From: Bacillota bacterium
GTDB lineage: Bacteria; Bacillota; Dethiobacteria; SKNC01
Assembly (NCBI GenBank): GCA_007120745.1
Contig: SKNC01000064.1
Location: forward strand, 1-12,105
Length of the DNA: 12,105 nt
Direction: 5' to 3'
Shown: positions 6,326 to 12,105 of the stretch, one piece after another
Layout: every line of letters starts with the position of its first letter
Position numbering within the stretch: position 1 is the first letter of the stretch
Notes under the pieces: generated by a model
Database searches by the model: none
Told to the model about the DNA's origin: nothing
What the model saw: only the letters and a program-made list of their open reading frames with translations
Program-made: the position numbers and the translations under genes

Positions 6326-7069
6326 ATGTCTTATGATGTCCGTTCTTACAGGAGCAGTAGCCAGGGGGGAGACTTATCTTCCTTTCAAGTAGCGATAAAG
6401 GAAACAGACCTTCTGGTAAGGGTGGATAAACAGAGTTTTCAGGACAGTCTAATCAAAAAAGTAGAAGATACTGCCTGGCAGCACCGGCGGGAACTGGAGA
6501 AATTTATTTCGGAAAACCCGGAGTTTGCTCAAAGCCTCACCCCTTACCTGGTTGCTCCCGGCGCACCCCGAACAGCACTGCTTATGTCACAGGCCGCCAA
6601 CCAAGCGGGAGTGGGACCCATGGCTGCGGTGGCCGGTGTTTTTGCGGAACTGATTGGTAAAGAGCTGCTGCAGTACACGCAGGAGGCGGTTGTTGAAAAC
6701 GGGGGAGATATCTTTTTGAAGGTAAGTAAAACCAGAAAGGTTTCTATCTTTTGCGGCAATGATTCACCATTTACCGGGCGCCTGGCTCTGGAGATTAAAC
6801 CCAAAGACACTCCTTTGGGAGTTTGCACATCATCGGGAATCATTGGTCCCTCTTACAGCATGGGCAGGGCAGATGCAGTGGTGGCAATTTCTGCTTCAGC
6901 CCCCCTGGCGGATGCCACCGCCACTGCTTTAGCTAACATGGTTAAAGAAAAAAGCGATGTGGATGAAGCAGTGCAGAGGGCCAGGGAAATCTCCGGAATT
7001 AAGGGAGTGCTGGTGGTTAAGGATGACCGGTTGGGGGCCTGGGGGAAGATTAAAATCGTCTCGCCGTAA
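6326..7069 (+). CDS. UPF0280/COG2122 ApbE-like protein, predicted third component of homocysteine synthesis
   Basis: This 247-residue protein is of the UPF0280 family (COG2122; MA1715 in Methanosarcina), distantly related in fold to the flavin transferase ApbE. Motifs echo ApbE: GVGPMAAVAGVFAE (95-108), ENGGDIF (124-130), GVCTSSGIIGPSYSMGRADAV (165-185) and DATATALANM (196-205). Genetic work in methanogens linked this family to the same sulfide-to-homocysteine route as DUF39; its reaction is unknown. The ATG is 7 nt after AAGGAGAG (6311-6318). It lies 82 nt after the ferredoxin gene with a hairpin between and no convincing promoter of its own, so I infer it is in the same SAM-controlled transcript at a lower level. 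It carries no signal peptide, unlike true ApbE lipoproteins. Confidence 0.88.
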   Translation: MSYDVRSYRSSSQGGDLSSFQVAIKETDLLVRVDKQSFQDSLIKKVEDTAWQHRRELEKFISENPEFAQSLTPYLVAPGAPRTALLMSQAANQAGVGPMAAVAGVFAELIGKELLQYTQEAVVENGGDIFLKVSKTRKVSIFCGNDSPFTGRLALEIKPKDTPLGVCTSSGIIGPSYSMGRADAVVAISASAPLADATATALANMVKEKSDVDEAVQRAREISGIKGVLVVKDDRLGAWGKIKIVSP

Positions 7070-7107
7070 TAGAGTAATGCCAGTTAAAGCGGATGTGTTA
7101 AACGGGG

Positions 7108-7136
7108 TTGCAAATCCCTGATTTTCATAATATAAT
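7108..7136 (+). promoter_or_regulatory. Promoter of the tRNA-Thr gene
   Basis: TTGCAA (7108-7113) and a perfect TATAAT (7131-7136) are separated by 17 bp. The tRNA begins 15 bp after the -10 box. Confidence 0.8.
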
Positions 7137-7151
7137 AATACTGCAAAAAGG

Positions 7152-7227
7152 GCCGGCATAGCTCAACTGGCAGAGCAGCTGAATCGTAATCAGCAGGTTG
7201 TGGGTTCGAGTCCCATCGCCGGCTCCA
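7152..7227 (+). tRNA. tRNA-Thr, anticodon CGT
   Basis: A complete 76-nt cloverleaf with encoded CCA (7225-7227) and discriminator T73, usual for bacterial tRNA-Thr. The anticodon stem GCTGA/TCAGC encloses ATCGTAA, giving anticodon CGT, which reads ACG. The T arm has GTGGGTTCGAGTCCCAT. The acceptor stem pairs perfectly except the innermost position, A7 opposite C66, where many relatives have A-T. Confidence 0.96.
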
Positions 7228-7391
7228 ATAAATATGAAGTTTCAGGCATGGAAGTGATTCTATGTCTTTTTGTTTACACTTTCAAAAGTTGCAGCGATGT
7301 TTGAGGCATTAACAATTTCTTTTCCATCATGGAATATTTATTTTTGTTTTGGGCAAAATAATAAGCAGTCCAAATAAAGGAGGAACCGGAG

Positions 7392-7562
7392 ATGACGGAA
7401 GAAGTATTAAACAGCCTTACGGCAGAAAGAGATCAATTGTTAGATGATTTATTAGGCTCAGAGGAAGAACAAAAAGCAGAGATTTTAGACAGGATTATGG
7501 AAATTGATGATGTAATAGAATCCTTAAAGAGCAGATTAGATTATTCGCAGGTCAATAAGTAA
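7392..7562 (+). CDS. Small acidic helical protein of unknown function (56 residues)
   Basis: The ATG at 7392 is 8 nt after a strong AAAGGAGG site, and the frame runs to a TAA at 7560-7562. The protein is 56 residues, starting MTEEVLNSLTAERDQLLDDL and ending SQVNK, rich in Glu, Asp and Leu/Ile with a heptad-like spacing. It should form one long helix or a helical hairpin, perhaps a coiled coil. It has no Cys, no signal peptide and no motif I recognise. It stands alone between tRNA-Thr and a long hairpin; no clear promoter is seen, so it could be transcribed from the tRNA promoter or from a weak one of its own. The ribosome binding site and residue pattern support a real gene; the function is unknown. 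Confidence 0.7.
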   Translation: MTEEVLNSLTAERDQLLDDLLGSEEEQKAEILDRIMEIDDVIESLKSRLDYSQVNK

Positions 7563-7610
7563 CGCGCCCTCCTGAGGCACAGCCTGGGGTTTTGGGGCAT
7601 AATTTGTAAG

Positions 7611-7660
7611 AAAGAGGCTGTTTCCGGTATTAATACCGAAAACAGCCTCTTTGATTTCTT
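7611..7660. terminator. Long bidirectional terminator between convergent genes
   Basis: AAAGAGGCTGTTT (7611-7623) pairs with AAACAGCCTCTTT (7640-7652); after one mismatch the stem continues as CGGTAT/ATACCG (7625-7630 / 7633-7638). The plus strand goes on with TTGATTTCTTTTTC, and the minus strand exits into TTTCTTAC. It can end both the 56-residue gene on the plus strand and the moxR-vwa unit on the minus strand. Confidence 0.8.
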
Positions 7661-7689
7661 TTTCTCTAACGGGCAAAAGAGCCGGTGTA

Positions 7690-7767
7690 TCAGTTTGTAT
7701 CCATCTGGTTTTGCTGGTTCTTTGTGAATGAGGTTCCTCTAACCAGTAATTGTCCCGGGTATATCAT
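7690..7767 (-). CDS. Possible 25-residue microprotein after the VWA gene
   Basis: On the minus strand an ATG at 7767 opens a 25-codon frame ending in TGA (7692-7690), beginning MIYPGQLLVRGTSF. A GGAG site lies about 8 nt before the ATG. It is 55 bp after the VWA stop codon and before the long terminator, so it would be the last gene of that transcript. It is too short for statistical support and I recognise no family. It could be chance. Confidence 0.25.
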   Translation of the reverse strand: MIYPGQLLVRGTSFTKNQQNQMDTN

Positions 7768-7785
7768 TAGTCATTCTCCTGGAGG

Positions 7786-7818
7786 CCCCCACCTCTAAAT
7801 TGGAAGTGCAGGTGGGGG
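7786..7818 (-). other. GC-rich hairpin just after the VWA gene
   Basis: CCCCCACCT (7786-7794) pairs perfectly with AGGTGGGGG (7810-7818) around a 15-nt loop, 5 nt beyond the VWA stop codon. No T run follows on the minus strand, so it is not a standard terminator. It may protect the mRNA 3' end or partly block transcription. Confidence 0.45.
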
Positions 7819-7822
7819 AGGT

Positions 7823-9163
7823 TCAAGCGAATATTTTACTTCGGGTAAGTTTTTCGATGTCGTTCAGGGTATTGCTGGGATACATCTTCACCAGGGGCTG
7901 GAAAGCCCTGGTGCTGGCGGAATTCTGCCATTCCTGCTCCGGCAGAGTGTTCAGCCAAAGGATATCTTTCACGCATTTTTTTATGGTTCGCAGTTCATGT
8001 AGAGTTTCGCCGATGGACTCGGTCTTGGTATCGCTGAGAACAATCAGATACGCGTCTGAGGTCAGCACGGCAGGGTGATTTTTGCGCAGGGTTTTTAAGG
8101 ATTGATGAAGACGGGTTCCGCCCCCCCAAACCCTGCTCTTGTTCATTATGTCTACCATCAGCTGGTTGAAATCACTGCCGGGTTGAAAGTGCTGGCTGAT
8201 TCTTTCCAAATCATCGGAGAAGATAAAGCTCTCAATATTTCCCAGCACAGAGTGTATGCCGTAAATAAACTGCAGCACCATCGAAGCGTAACGGGACATT
8301 GATCCGGACACATCGCATAATAGAATCAGCTTTGGCTTTTGGATTCTTTTGCTGCGGTACTTTAACTTAAACATGGTGCCGCCATAACGGATATTATCCC
8401 GAATGGTACGTCTCAAATCCAGCAGCTGGTGTCTTTTACTCCGTTTGTAGCGCCGGCTGATTCGGGTCACCAGGTGTTTGGCCAGGCGCCGGATTAACAT
8501 GTTTGCTTTGGGCAGGTCCTTGTCTTTAATGTGCTGCATATCCTCATACATGAGTGAATCTTCTCCGCTGGGAGCCTTCTGCCCCAGGTCCTCCAGGATA
8601 TAGTCCAGTTCCTGGTCACCGGTAGATACTCTTTCCTGCAGGTCTACCTGGTCCGGATGGGAGTGCAGCCACCTTCTCAGTGCTCCTTTTACGATGGTTT
8701 CAATCAGCGGCTTTACATTGGGTTCCCACTCCCTGGCTTTACCTGCCTCAGCCTTTTGAAGATAATCCTTGATTCGTTCTTTATCCTCCTGGTCCATCTG
8801 GCTGTATAAATATTTGTCCTCTTCTGTCAGCTCCAGATTCTCTTCTTCAAATTTCAGGTCCTGCTGGGCTTCTTCAATCTGCTGTTTTTTCTGATCCTGT
8901 CTCATTTGATGTTCCATCTGGTGCCTTTCCCGTTCCTCAAGAGGCGCAAAATACAGGTCGAAGGTGCGGTCAAAAACCTCCCGCTCTCCTTTTCTTTTTA
9001 CCAGGACTGAACGGAGAGCGGTTTTAACCTGTTCTCGATCGGAAAAATCCACGTATGTAAGAGCATTCAAGGCATCGATAACTTCTCCGCTGCCTACCCT
9101 GATTCCCGCCAGGCGCAAAAGATGAGTAAATCTTACGATATTAGCTTCAATGGTTTTTTCCAT
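7823..9163 (-). CDS. VWA-domain protein, CoxE-like (COG3552 type)
   Basis: This 446-residue cytoplasmic protein resembles the CoxE-like proteins that pair with MoxR/CoxD ATPases. The N-terminal helical part has the conserved block KRKGEREVFDRTFDLYF (56-72). A Gln/Glu-rich, probably coiled-coil stretch follows (about 75-135), then a basic region (222-275). The C-terminal von Willebrand A domain carries a metal-ion adhesion site: DVSGSMS (284-290), Thr350 in WGGGT and Asp378 in VLSDT. Such proteins bind a client through the metal site and bring it to the ATPase for remodelling or cofactor insertion. The ATG is about 5 nt after AGGTGA. It lies 91 bp downstream of the moxR gene on the same strand, presumably co-transcribed. 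The client is unknown. Confidence 0.9.
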   Translation of the reverse strand: MEKTIEANIVRFTHLLRLAGIRVGSGEVIDALNALTYVDFSDREQVKTALRSVLVKRKGEREVFDRTFDLYFAPLEERERHQMEHQMRQDQKKQQIEEAQQDLKFEEENLELTEEDKYLYSQMDQEDKERIKDYLQKAEAGKAREWEPNVKPLIETIVKGALRRWLHSHPDQVDLQERVSTGDQELDYILEDLGQKAPSGEDSLMYEDMQHIKDKDLPKANMLIRRLAKHLVTRISRRYKRSKRHQLLDLRRTIRDNIRYGGTMFKLKYRSKRIQKPKLILLCDVSGSMSRYASMVLQFIYGIHSVLGNIESFIFSDDLERISQHFQPGSDFNQLMVDIMNKSRVWGGGTRLHQSLKTLRKNHPAVLTSDAYLIVLSDTKTESIGETLHELRTIKKCVKDILWLNTLPEQEWQNSASTRAFQPLVKMYPSNTLNDIEKLTRSKIFA

Positions 9164-9254
9164 GCAATCACCTGCTTTATATCAGCGATACCCCATAATT
9201 TCTTAACCCAAAAAAGTATTCTTTCGGCGTTAAAACATTTCCTTATAGAAAAGA

Positions 9255-10136
9255 TTAAGAACGGGCGAATTCATCCAGGGCATGAGCCCCAATCTGCTTG
9301 TTAAAAGTTTCGATATCCGCCTTTGTTTTTAAGAGGATGTTTAAGGTTTGTTTTACTAATTTTTCACTGAGACTGTCCTCATTTAATGTCAGGAGAGCCC
9401 TGGCCCAGTCCAGTGTTTCCGCTATGGATGGTTTTTTCTTGATTTCCCTGTTTTGGCGGATTAAATGAACTGCTTTTGCAATTTGTTCGGTTAATTTTTC
9501 ATTAATGTCCGGGACTTTGGCTTTTATAATAGATATTTCTCGTTCTATGGTGGGGTAATCTAAAAAGAGATAAATACAGCGACGTTTCAATCCATCAGAA
9601 AGTTCCCGTTCATTGTTGCTGGTTAATACAACCATGGGGATATGGCTGGCAGTCAGGGTTCCCAGTTCTGGCACAGAAACCTGAAAATCTGAAAGCAGTT
9701 CGAAAAGAAAGGCTTCAAATTCCTCATCTGTTTTATCCACCTCATCAATTAAAAGCACCGGTTTTTTTTCTGCCTGGATGGCCTTTAAAAGCGGCCGCTC
9801 CAGCAGGTATTCCTGGGAAAACAGGTCTTGTTCAACATTTTCACAGGACTGGGCTTCTTTCATGATTTGTATTTTCAACAGCTGTTTCTGGTAGTTCCAT
9901 TCATAAAGGGCCTTGTTTTCATCCAGGCCCTCGTAACACTGCAGGCGAATCAGCTCCGTATGAAAAATTTGGCCCAGCACTTTGCCCAGTTCTGTTTTAC
10001 CAACTCCAGGCTCACCTTCAATCAGGATGGGTTTTTCAAGTTTAAGAGCCAAGTATACCGTAATGATGACCTCTGAATCGGTAATATAACCAACCTCTTC
10101 AAATCCTTTTCGTATGTTTTCCATAGTTATTTCCAC
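9255..10136 (-). CDS. MoxR-family AAA+ ATPase (CoxD-like)
   Basis: This is a MoxR-type AAA+ chaperone ATPase, the usual partner of VWA proteins in activating metalloenzymes or other complexes. Numbered from the outermost GTG (10145), motifs are Walker A GEPGVGKT (44-51), Walker B LLIDEVD (131-137), sensor 1 LTSNNERE (174-181), Arg finger Arg188/Arg189 and sensor 2 around DWARAL (246-251). Three starts are possible: GTG 10145, GTG 10136 and ATG 10124. The AAAGGA site is only 1 nt from the first but 10 nt from the second, so I chose 10136, giving 293 residues; a stop codon just upstream excludes a longer form. A good promoter precedes it. It begins the moxR-vwa operon and is divergent from the UPF0173 gene. 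Confidence 0.9.
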   Translation of the reverse strand: MEITMENIRKGFEEVGYITDSEVIITVYLALKLEKPILIEGEPGVGKTELGKVLGQIFHTELIRLQCYEGLDENKALYEWNYQKQLLKIQIMKEAQSCENVEQDLFSQEYLLERPLLKAIQAEKKPVLLIDEVDKTDEEFEAFLFELLSDFQVSVPELGTLTASHIPMVVLTSNNERELSDGLKRRCIYLFLDYPTIEREISIIKAKVPDINEKLTEQIAKAVHLIRQNREIKKKPSIAETLDWARALLTLNEDSLSEKLVKQTLNILLKTKADIETFNKQIGAHALDEFARS

Positions 10137-10175
10137 GGATGACACATCCTTTCAATGGTTCCAACTAATAATCCC

Positions 10176-10204
10176 ATTATACTATAGTCCCATATTCACT
10201 GCAA
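10176..10204 (-). promoter_or_regulatory. Promoter of the moxR-vwa operon
   Basis: On the minus strand TTGCAG (10204-10199) and a perfect TATAAT (10181-10176) are separated by 17 bp. Transcription would start near 10169, leaving a leader of about 30 nt. Its -35 box lies 7 bp from the -35 box of the divergent promoter. Confidence 0.8.
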
Positions 10205-10211
10205 AGGCCCG

Positions 10212-10239
10212 TTGTATTTGGTAATCCATATGTTATAAT
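10212..10239 (+). promoter_or_regulatory. Promoter of the UPF0173 hydrolase gene
   Basis: TTGTAT (10212-10217) and a perfect TATAAT (10234-10239) are separated by 16 bp. The start would be near 10246, only about 20 nt before the TTG start codon, so the leader is barely long enough for the AAGGAGG site at 10252-10258. Confidence 0.65.
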
Positions 10240-10266
10240 ATAATAAAATTTAAGGAGGTTCTTATT

Positions 10267-10935
10267 TTGACCAAAATAACCTTTTATGGCCATGCCTGTT
10301 TTTTACTGGAAAACCAGGGGACTTCCCTCATTTTTGACCCTTTTCTAGATGATAATCCCCTTTCCACGGCTGCCTCTGAAGATATTAAGGCGGATTATAT
10401 TCTGCTGACTCACCTGCATGTGGACCACCTGGGGGATACCTTTAAAATTGCTAAAGCCCACAACCCCTTGATTATTTCCACCTTTGAAATAGCAAAAATT
10501 TGTGAGTCCAGAAAATTTAGAGCCCATGCCATGCACCTGGGGGGAAAGCATAATTTTGATTTTGGGTTTGTCCGGGTTACCCCTGCTTTTCACGGTTCTG
10601 GAGTGCCGGGAGGCCATGCCTGCGGATTTATTGTTAAGTTTTTTGAACATGTTATCTATCATACCGGTGATACCTGCCTGTTCGGGGATATGAGGCTGCT
10701 GGGGGAGCTGGAAGATATAGACCTGGCCCTGGTTCCCATTGGAGACAACTATACCATGGGAATTCCTGATGCTGCTGTTGCCGTGGATTTTATACGGCCA
10801 AAACAGGTAATACCCATGCACTATAATACATTTCCGGTTATAGAATGTGACCCCATGGGCTTTAAAAAAGAAGTAGAGGAAAAAACCTCCGCTGAATGTA
10901 TTATTTTGGCCCCGGGAGAGTCCCACAACCTCTAA
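10267..10935 (+). CDS. Metallo-beta-lactamase-fold hydrolase, UPF0173 family
   Basis: This 222-residue soluble enzyme has the dinuclear metal site of the metallo-beta-lactamase superfamily: THLHVDHLGD (48-57, with His49, His51, Asp53, His54), His109 (AFHGSG), Asp135 (HTGDT) and His185 (PMHYNT). Its length and the start MTKITFYGHACFLLE fit the UPF0173 metal-dependent hydrolases, related to UlaG. The physiological substrate is not known. The start is a TTG, 8 nt after AAGGAGG (10252-10258); no better ATG lies near. It has its own promoter and is divergent from moxR. The 154-bp gap to cooC contains a separate promoter, so it is probably a single-gene unit. I see no terminator directly after it. 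Confidence 0.92.
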   Translation: MTKITFYGHACFLLENQGTSLIFDPFLDDNPLSTAASEDIKADYILLTHLHVDHLGDTFKIAKAHNPLIISTFEIAKICESRKFRAHAMHLGGKHNFDFGFVRVTPAFHGSGVPGGHACGFIVKFFEHVIYHTGDTCLFGDMRLLGELEDIDLALVPIGDNYTMGIPDAAVAVDFIRPKQVIPMHYNTFPVIECDPMGFKKEVEEKTSAECIILAPGESHNL

Positions 10936-11020
10936 AATCCTATAGTATCTTCTCCAGAAGAAGAATAAAAACATGAAGAAAAAACAATAAGTATCAATTA
11001 ATAAGTATTTTCTACTATAT

Positions 11021-11049
11021 TTGATTTTTTACATCAGGTTTAATATAAT
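11021..11049 (+). promoter_or_regulatory. Promoter of cooC
   Basis: TTGATT (11021-11026) and a perfect TATAAT (11044-11049) are separated by 17 bp. Transcription should begin near 11056, about 34 nt before the ATG at 11090. This rules out the upstream TTG at 11021 as a start codon, since it is part of the -35 box. Confidence 0.75.
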
Positions 11050-11089
11050 GGATATGATTACAAATACCTACCGAAAGGGGACTACCATA

Positions 11090-11848
11090 ATGCCCAAACA
11101 AATCGCCGTTGCAGGAAAAGGCGGTACCGGAAAAACCACATTGGCTGCACTAATTATTAGATATATCACCGAAGAGAGACCGGGGAAATCGATTTTGGCC
11201 GTTGATGCCGATGCCAATGCCAACCTGAATGAGGCGTTGGGATTTGATGTAATAAATCCCATTAGCGATATTTTAACAGAAACCAAGGATCCCAAAAAGG
11301 TTCCCACAGGAATGACCAAGGACATGTTTGTGGAGTACCGTCTCCATACAGCCCTGGCAGAGTCAGATAAGTACGACTTGATTGTTATGGGCAACCCCCA
11401 GGGTCCCGGCTGTTACTGTTTCCCCAGTGATCTGCTTCGGAAACACCTGGAAAACCTCAGGGATAACTACGATTACGTGGTGATTGATAACGAGGCGGGT
11501 TTGGAGCATCTGAGCCGAAGAATCATGAGCGACATTGATACGCTGTTGGTAACCAGCGACTCTTCTGCCCGGGGCGTCCGTTCTGCCCGCAGAGTTCACG
11601 AAATTGTCAAATCCGTAGATTTGGACGTTAAACAGATGGGTCTGGTAATCAGTCGGATTCAAAAAGAGGGTGATGTGGAGGCCCTGAAGGGAGAAATCGA
11701 AAAAACCGGCCTGAGCCTTCTGGGTAAAATTCCTATGGATGCAAATGTATCTGAATTTGACTTAAAGGGGATTCCTCTTTTTGAGCTTCCTGGAGATTCT
11801 ACAGCTTATACAGCGGTTAAAGAGATGCTGGACAAGATGGACATATAA
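11090..11848 (+). CDS. cooC: CooC/AcsF-type nickel-insertion ATPase for CO dehydrogenase
   Basis: This 252-residue P-loop ATPase of the MinD/SIMIBI class resembles CooC, which helps insert nickel into the C-cluster of anaerobic CO dehydrogenase, or AcsF/CooC2, which serves acetyl-CoA synthase. Visible are the deviant Walker A KGGTGKTT (10-17) with signature Lys10, the DADANANL switch (39-46), the metal-binding CYC motif (Cys108, Cys110) that lies at the dimer interface in characterised CooC, and VIDNEAGLEHLSRR (131-144), typical of the family. I chose the ATG at 11090, 9 nt after AAAGGGG, because a longer frame from 11021 would run through the promoter. No CODH gene is in the window, so it is an orphan here; which enzyme it serves is open. 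A weak terminator follows. Confidence 0.9.
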   Translation: MPKQIAVAGKGGTGKTTLAALIIRYITEERPGKSILAVDADANANLNEALGFDVINPISDILTETKDPKKVPTGMTKDMFVEYRLHTALAESDKYDLIVMGNPQGPGCYCFPSDLLRKHLENLRDNYDYVVIDNEAGLEHLSRRIMSDIDTLLVTSDSSARGVRSARRVHEIVKSVDLDVKQMGLVISRIQKEGDVEALKGEIEKTGLSLLGKIPMDANVSEFDLKGIPLFELPGDSTAYTAVKEMLDKMDI

Positions 11849-11853
11849 TGATA

Positions 11854-11891
11854 AAAAACAGGTCCTGAGCGAGAGTTTGGGACTTTTTTTT
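11854..11891 (+). terminator. Probable terminator after cooC
   Basis: An imperfect stem pairs AGGTCC (11860-11865) with GGGACT (11879-11884, one bulged G), extended by A-T pairs, around a 13-nt loop and followed by eight T residues. The stem is weak, so read-through into fabZ is possible; the fabZ ribosome binding site begins only 5 nt later. Confidence 0.45.
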
Positions 11892-11911
11892 CTTGAAAGG
11901 AGTGACTACCG

Positions 11912-12105
11912 ATGTTAAATAGTATGGAAATTCAAAAAATTATCCCCCACCGGCCTCCCTTCCTGCTGGTGGACCGAATCCTGGAGCTGGAACCCGGTGT
12001 GAAAGCCGTAGGCATAAAAAATGTAAGCATCAATGAGCCTTTTTTTGTGGGGCATTTTCCCGATTACCCGGTTATGCCCGGCGTATTAATTGTAGAGGCC
12101 ATGGC
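11912..12105 (+). CDS. fabZ: 3-hydroxyacyl-ACP dehydratase FabZ, N-terminal part, cut by window end
   Basis: FabZ removes water from 3-hydroxyacyl-ACP in each round of type II fatty acid synthesis, in the cytoplasm. The 64 visible codons show the family start IQKIIPHRPPFLLVDRI (8-24) and the active-site region VGHFPDYPVMPGVLIVEAM (46-64). His48 and Glu62 are the catalytic pair, spaced 14 residues apart as in E. coli FabZ. The ATG is 9 nt after AAAGGAG (11896-11902); a second ATG four codons later is possible but less well placed. The gene runs past the right edge, so less than half the usual length (about 140-150 residues) is seen. I see no separate promoter between the cooC terminator and this gene. 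Confidence 0.95.
   Translation, partial: MLNSMEIQKIIPHRPPFLLVDRILELEPGVKAVGIKNVSINEPFFVGHFPDYPVMPGVLIVEAM

Noticed and set aside
7590..7770. A longer open minus-strand frame without a start codon (containing NYWLEEPHSQ)
   Set aside because: It has no ATG, GTG or TTG with a ribosome binding site, runs through the terminator hairpin and overlaps the 56-residue gene on the other strand.
10124..10145. The outermost GTG at 10145 as the moxR start
   Set aside because: The only Shine-Dalgarno-like sequence, AAAGGA, is 1 nt away, too close for initiation; the GTG at 10136 is better spaced. The ATG at 10124 stays possible.
11021..11089. A longer form of the CooC protein starting at the TTG at 11021
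   Set aside because: The extra 23 codons overlap a good promoter (TTGATT, 17 bp, TATAAT) and lack a ribosome binding site; the ATG at 11090 has AAAGGGG at proper distance and gives the family N-terminus.

Overview
The window looks like chromosome from an anaerobic, low-to-mid GC Firmicute (Clostridia-type). The evidence is strong AAAGGAGG-type ribosome binding sites, TTG and GTG starts, sigma-A-like promoters, a SAM-I (S-box) riboswitch ending in an intrinsic terminator, a CooC-type maturation ATPase for Ni-CO dehydrogenase, and a sulfide-dependent homocysteine pathway typical of strict anaerobes. The secreted betaine-binding lipoprotein is extremely acidic (about 57 Asp/Glu against 8 Lys/Arg), while the cytoplasmic proteins are ordinary. 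This points to a salty or soda-type habitat with compatible-solute osmoadaptation. The exact genus cannot be read from the sequence.

Layout. (1) 1-748: the C-terminal half of a tyrosine recombinase, two tandem 11-bp repeats, and a tRNA-Pro(CGG) on the minus strand whose 3' end faces the integrase. This is the classic right edge of an integrated element that would lie to the left of the window. (2) 749-1153: gene-free, with a perfect 16-bp terminator hairpin, a pair of 9-bp direct repeats 20 bp apart and a possible promoter. (3) 1154-4265: a complete glycine betaine/proline ABC importer operon (ATPase with CBS domains, permease, lipoprotein) and a strong terminator. (4) 4328-7069: promoter, SAM-I riboswitch with terminator, a DUF39/COG1900 homocysteine biosynthesis protein, a NIL-domain 2[4Fe-4S] ferredoxin, and a UPF0280/COG2122 ApbE-like protein. 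(5) 7108-7652: tRNA-Thr(CGT) with a good promoter, a 56-residue acidic helical protein, and a long hairpin between convergent units. (6) 10204-7690 on the minus strand: MoxR-type AAA+ ATPase, then a CoxE-like VWA protein, then possibly a 25-residue ORF. (7) 10212-12105 on the plus strand: a UPF0173 metallo-beta-lactamase-fold hydrolase divergent from moxR, cooC with its own promoter, and the start of fabZ, cut by the window end.

How they fit together. The three proteins of region 4 are the set known from methanogens and some anaerobic bacteria to build homocysteine directly from aspartate semialdehyde and a sulfide-derived persulfide. Here the first two, and perhaps the third, lie behind a SAM riboswitch, so high SAM should shut the pathway. 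This is the most interesting system in the window. The betaine importer next door supplies an osmolyte and possibly a methyl donor, and cooC points to CODH/acetyl-CoA chemistry. The MoxR/VWA pair resembles cofactor-insertion chaperones, but its client is not visible.
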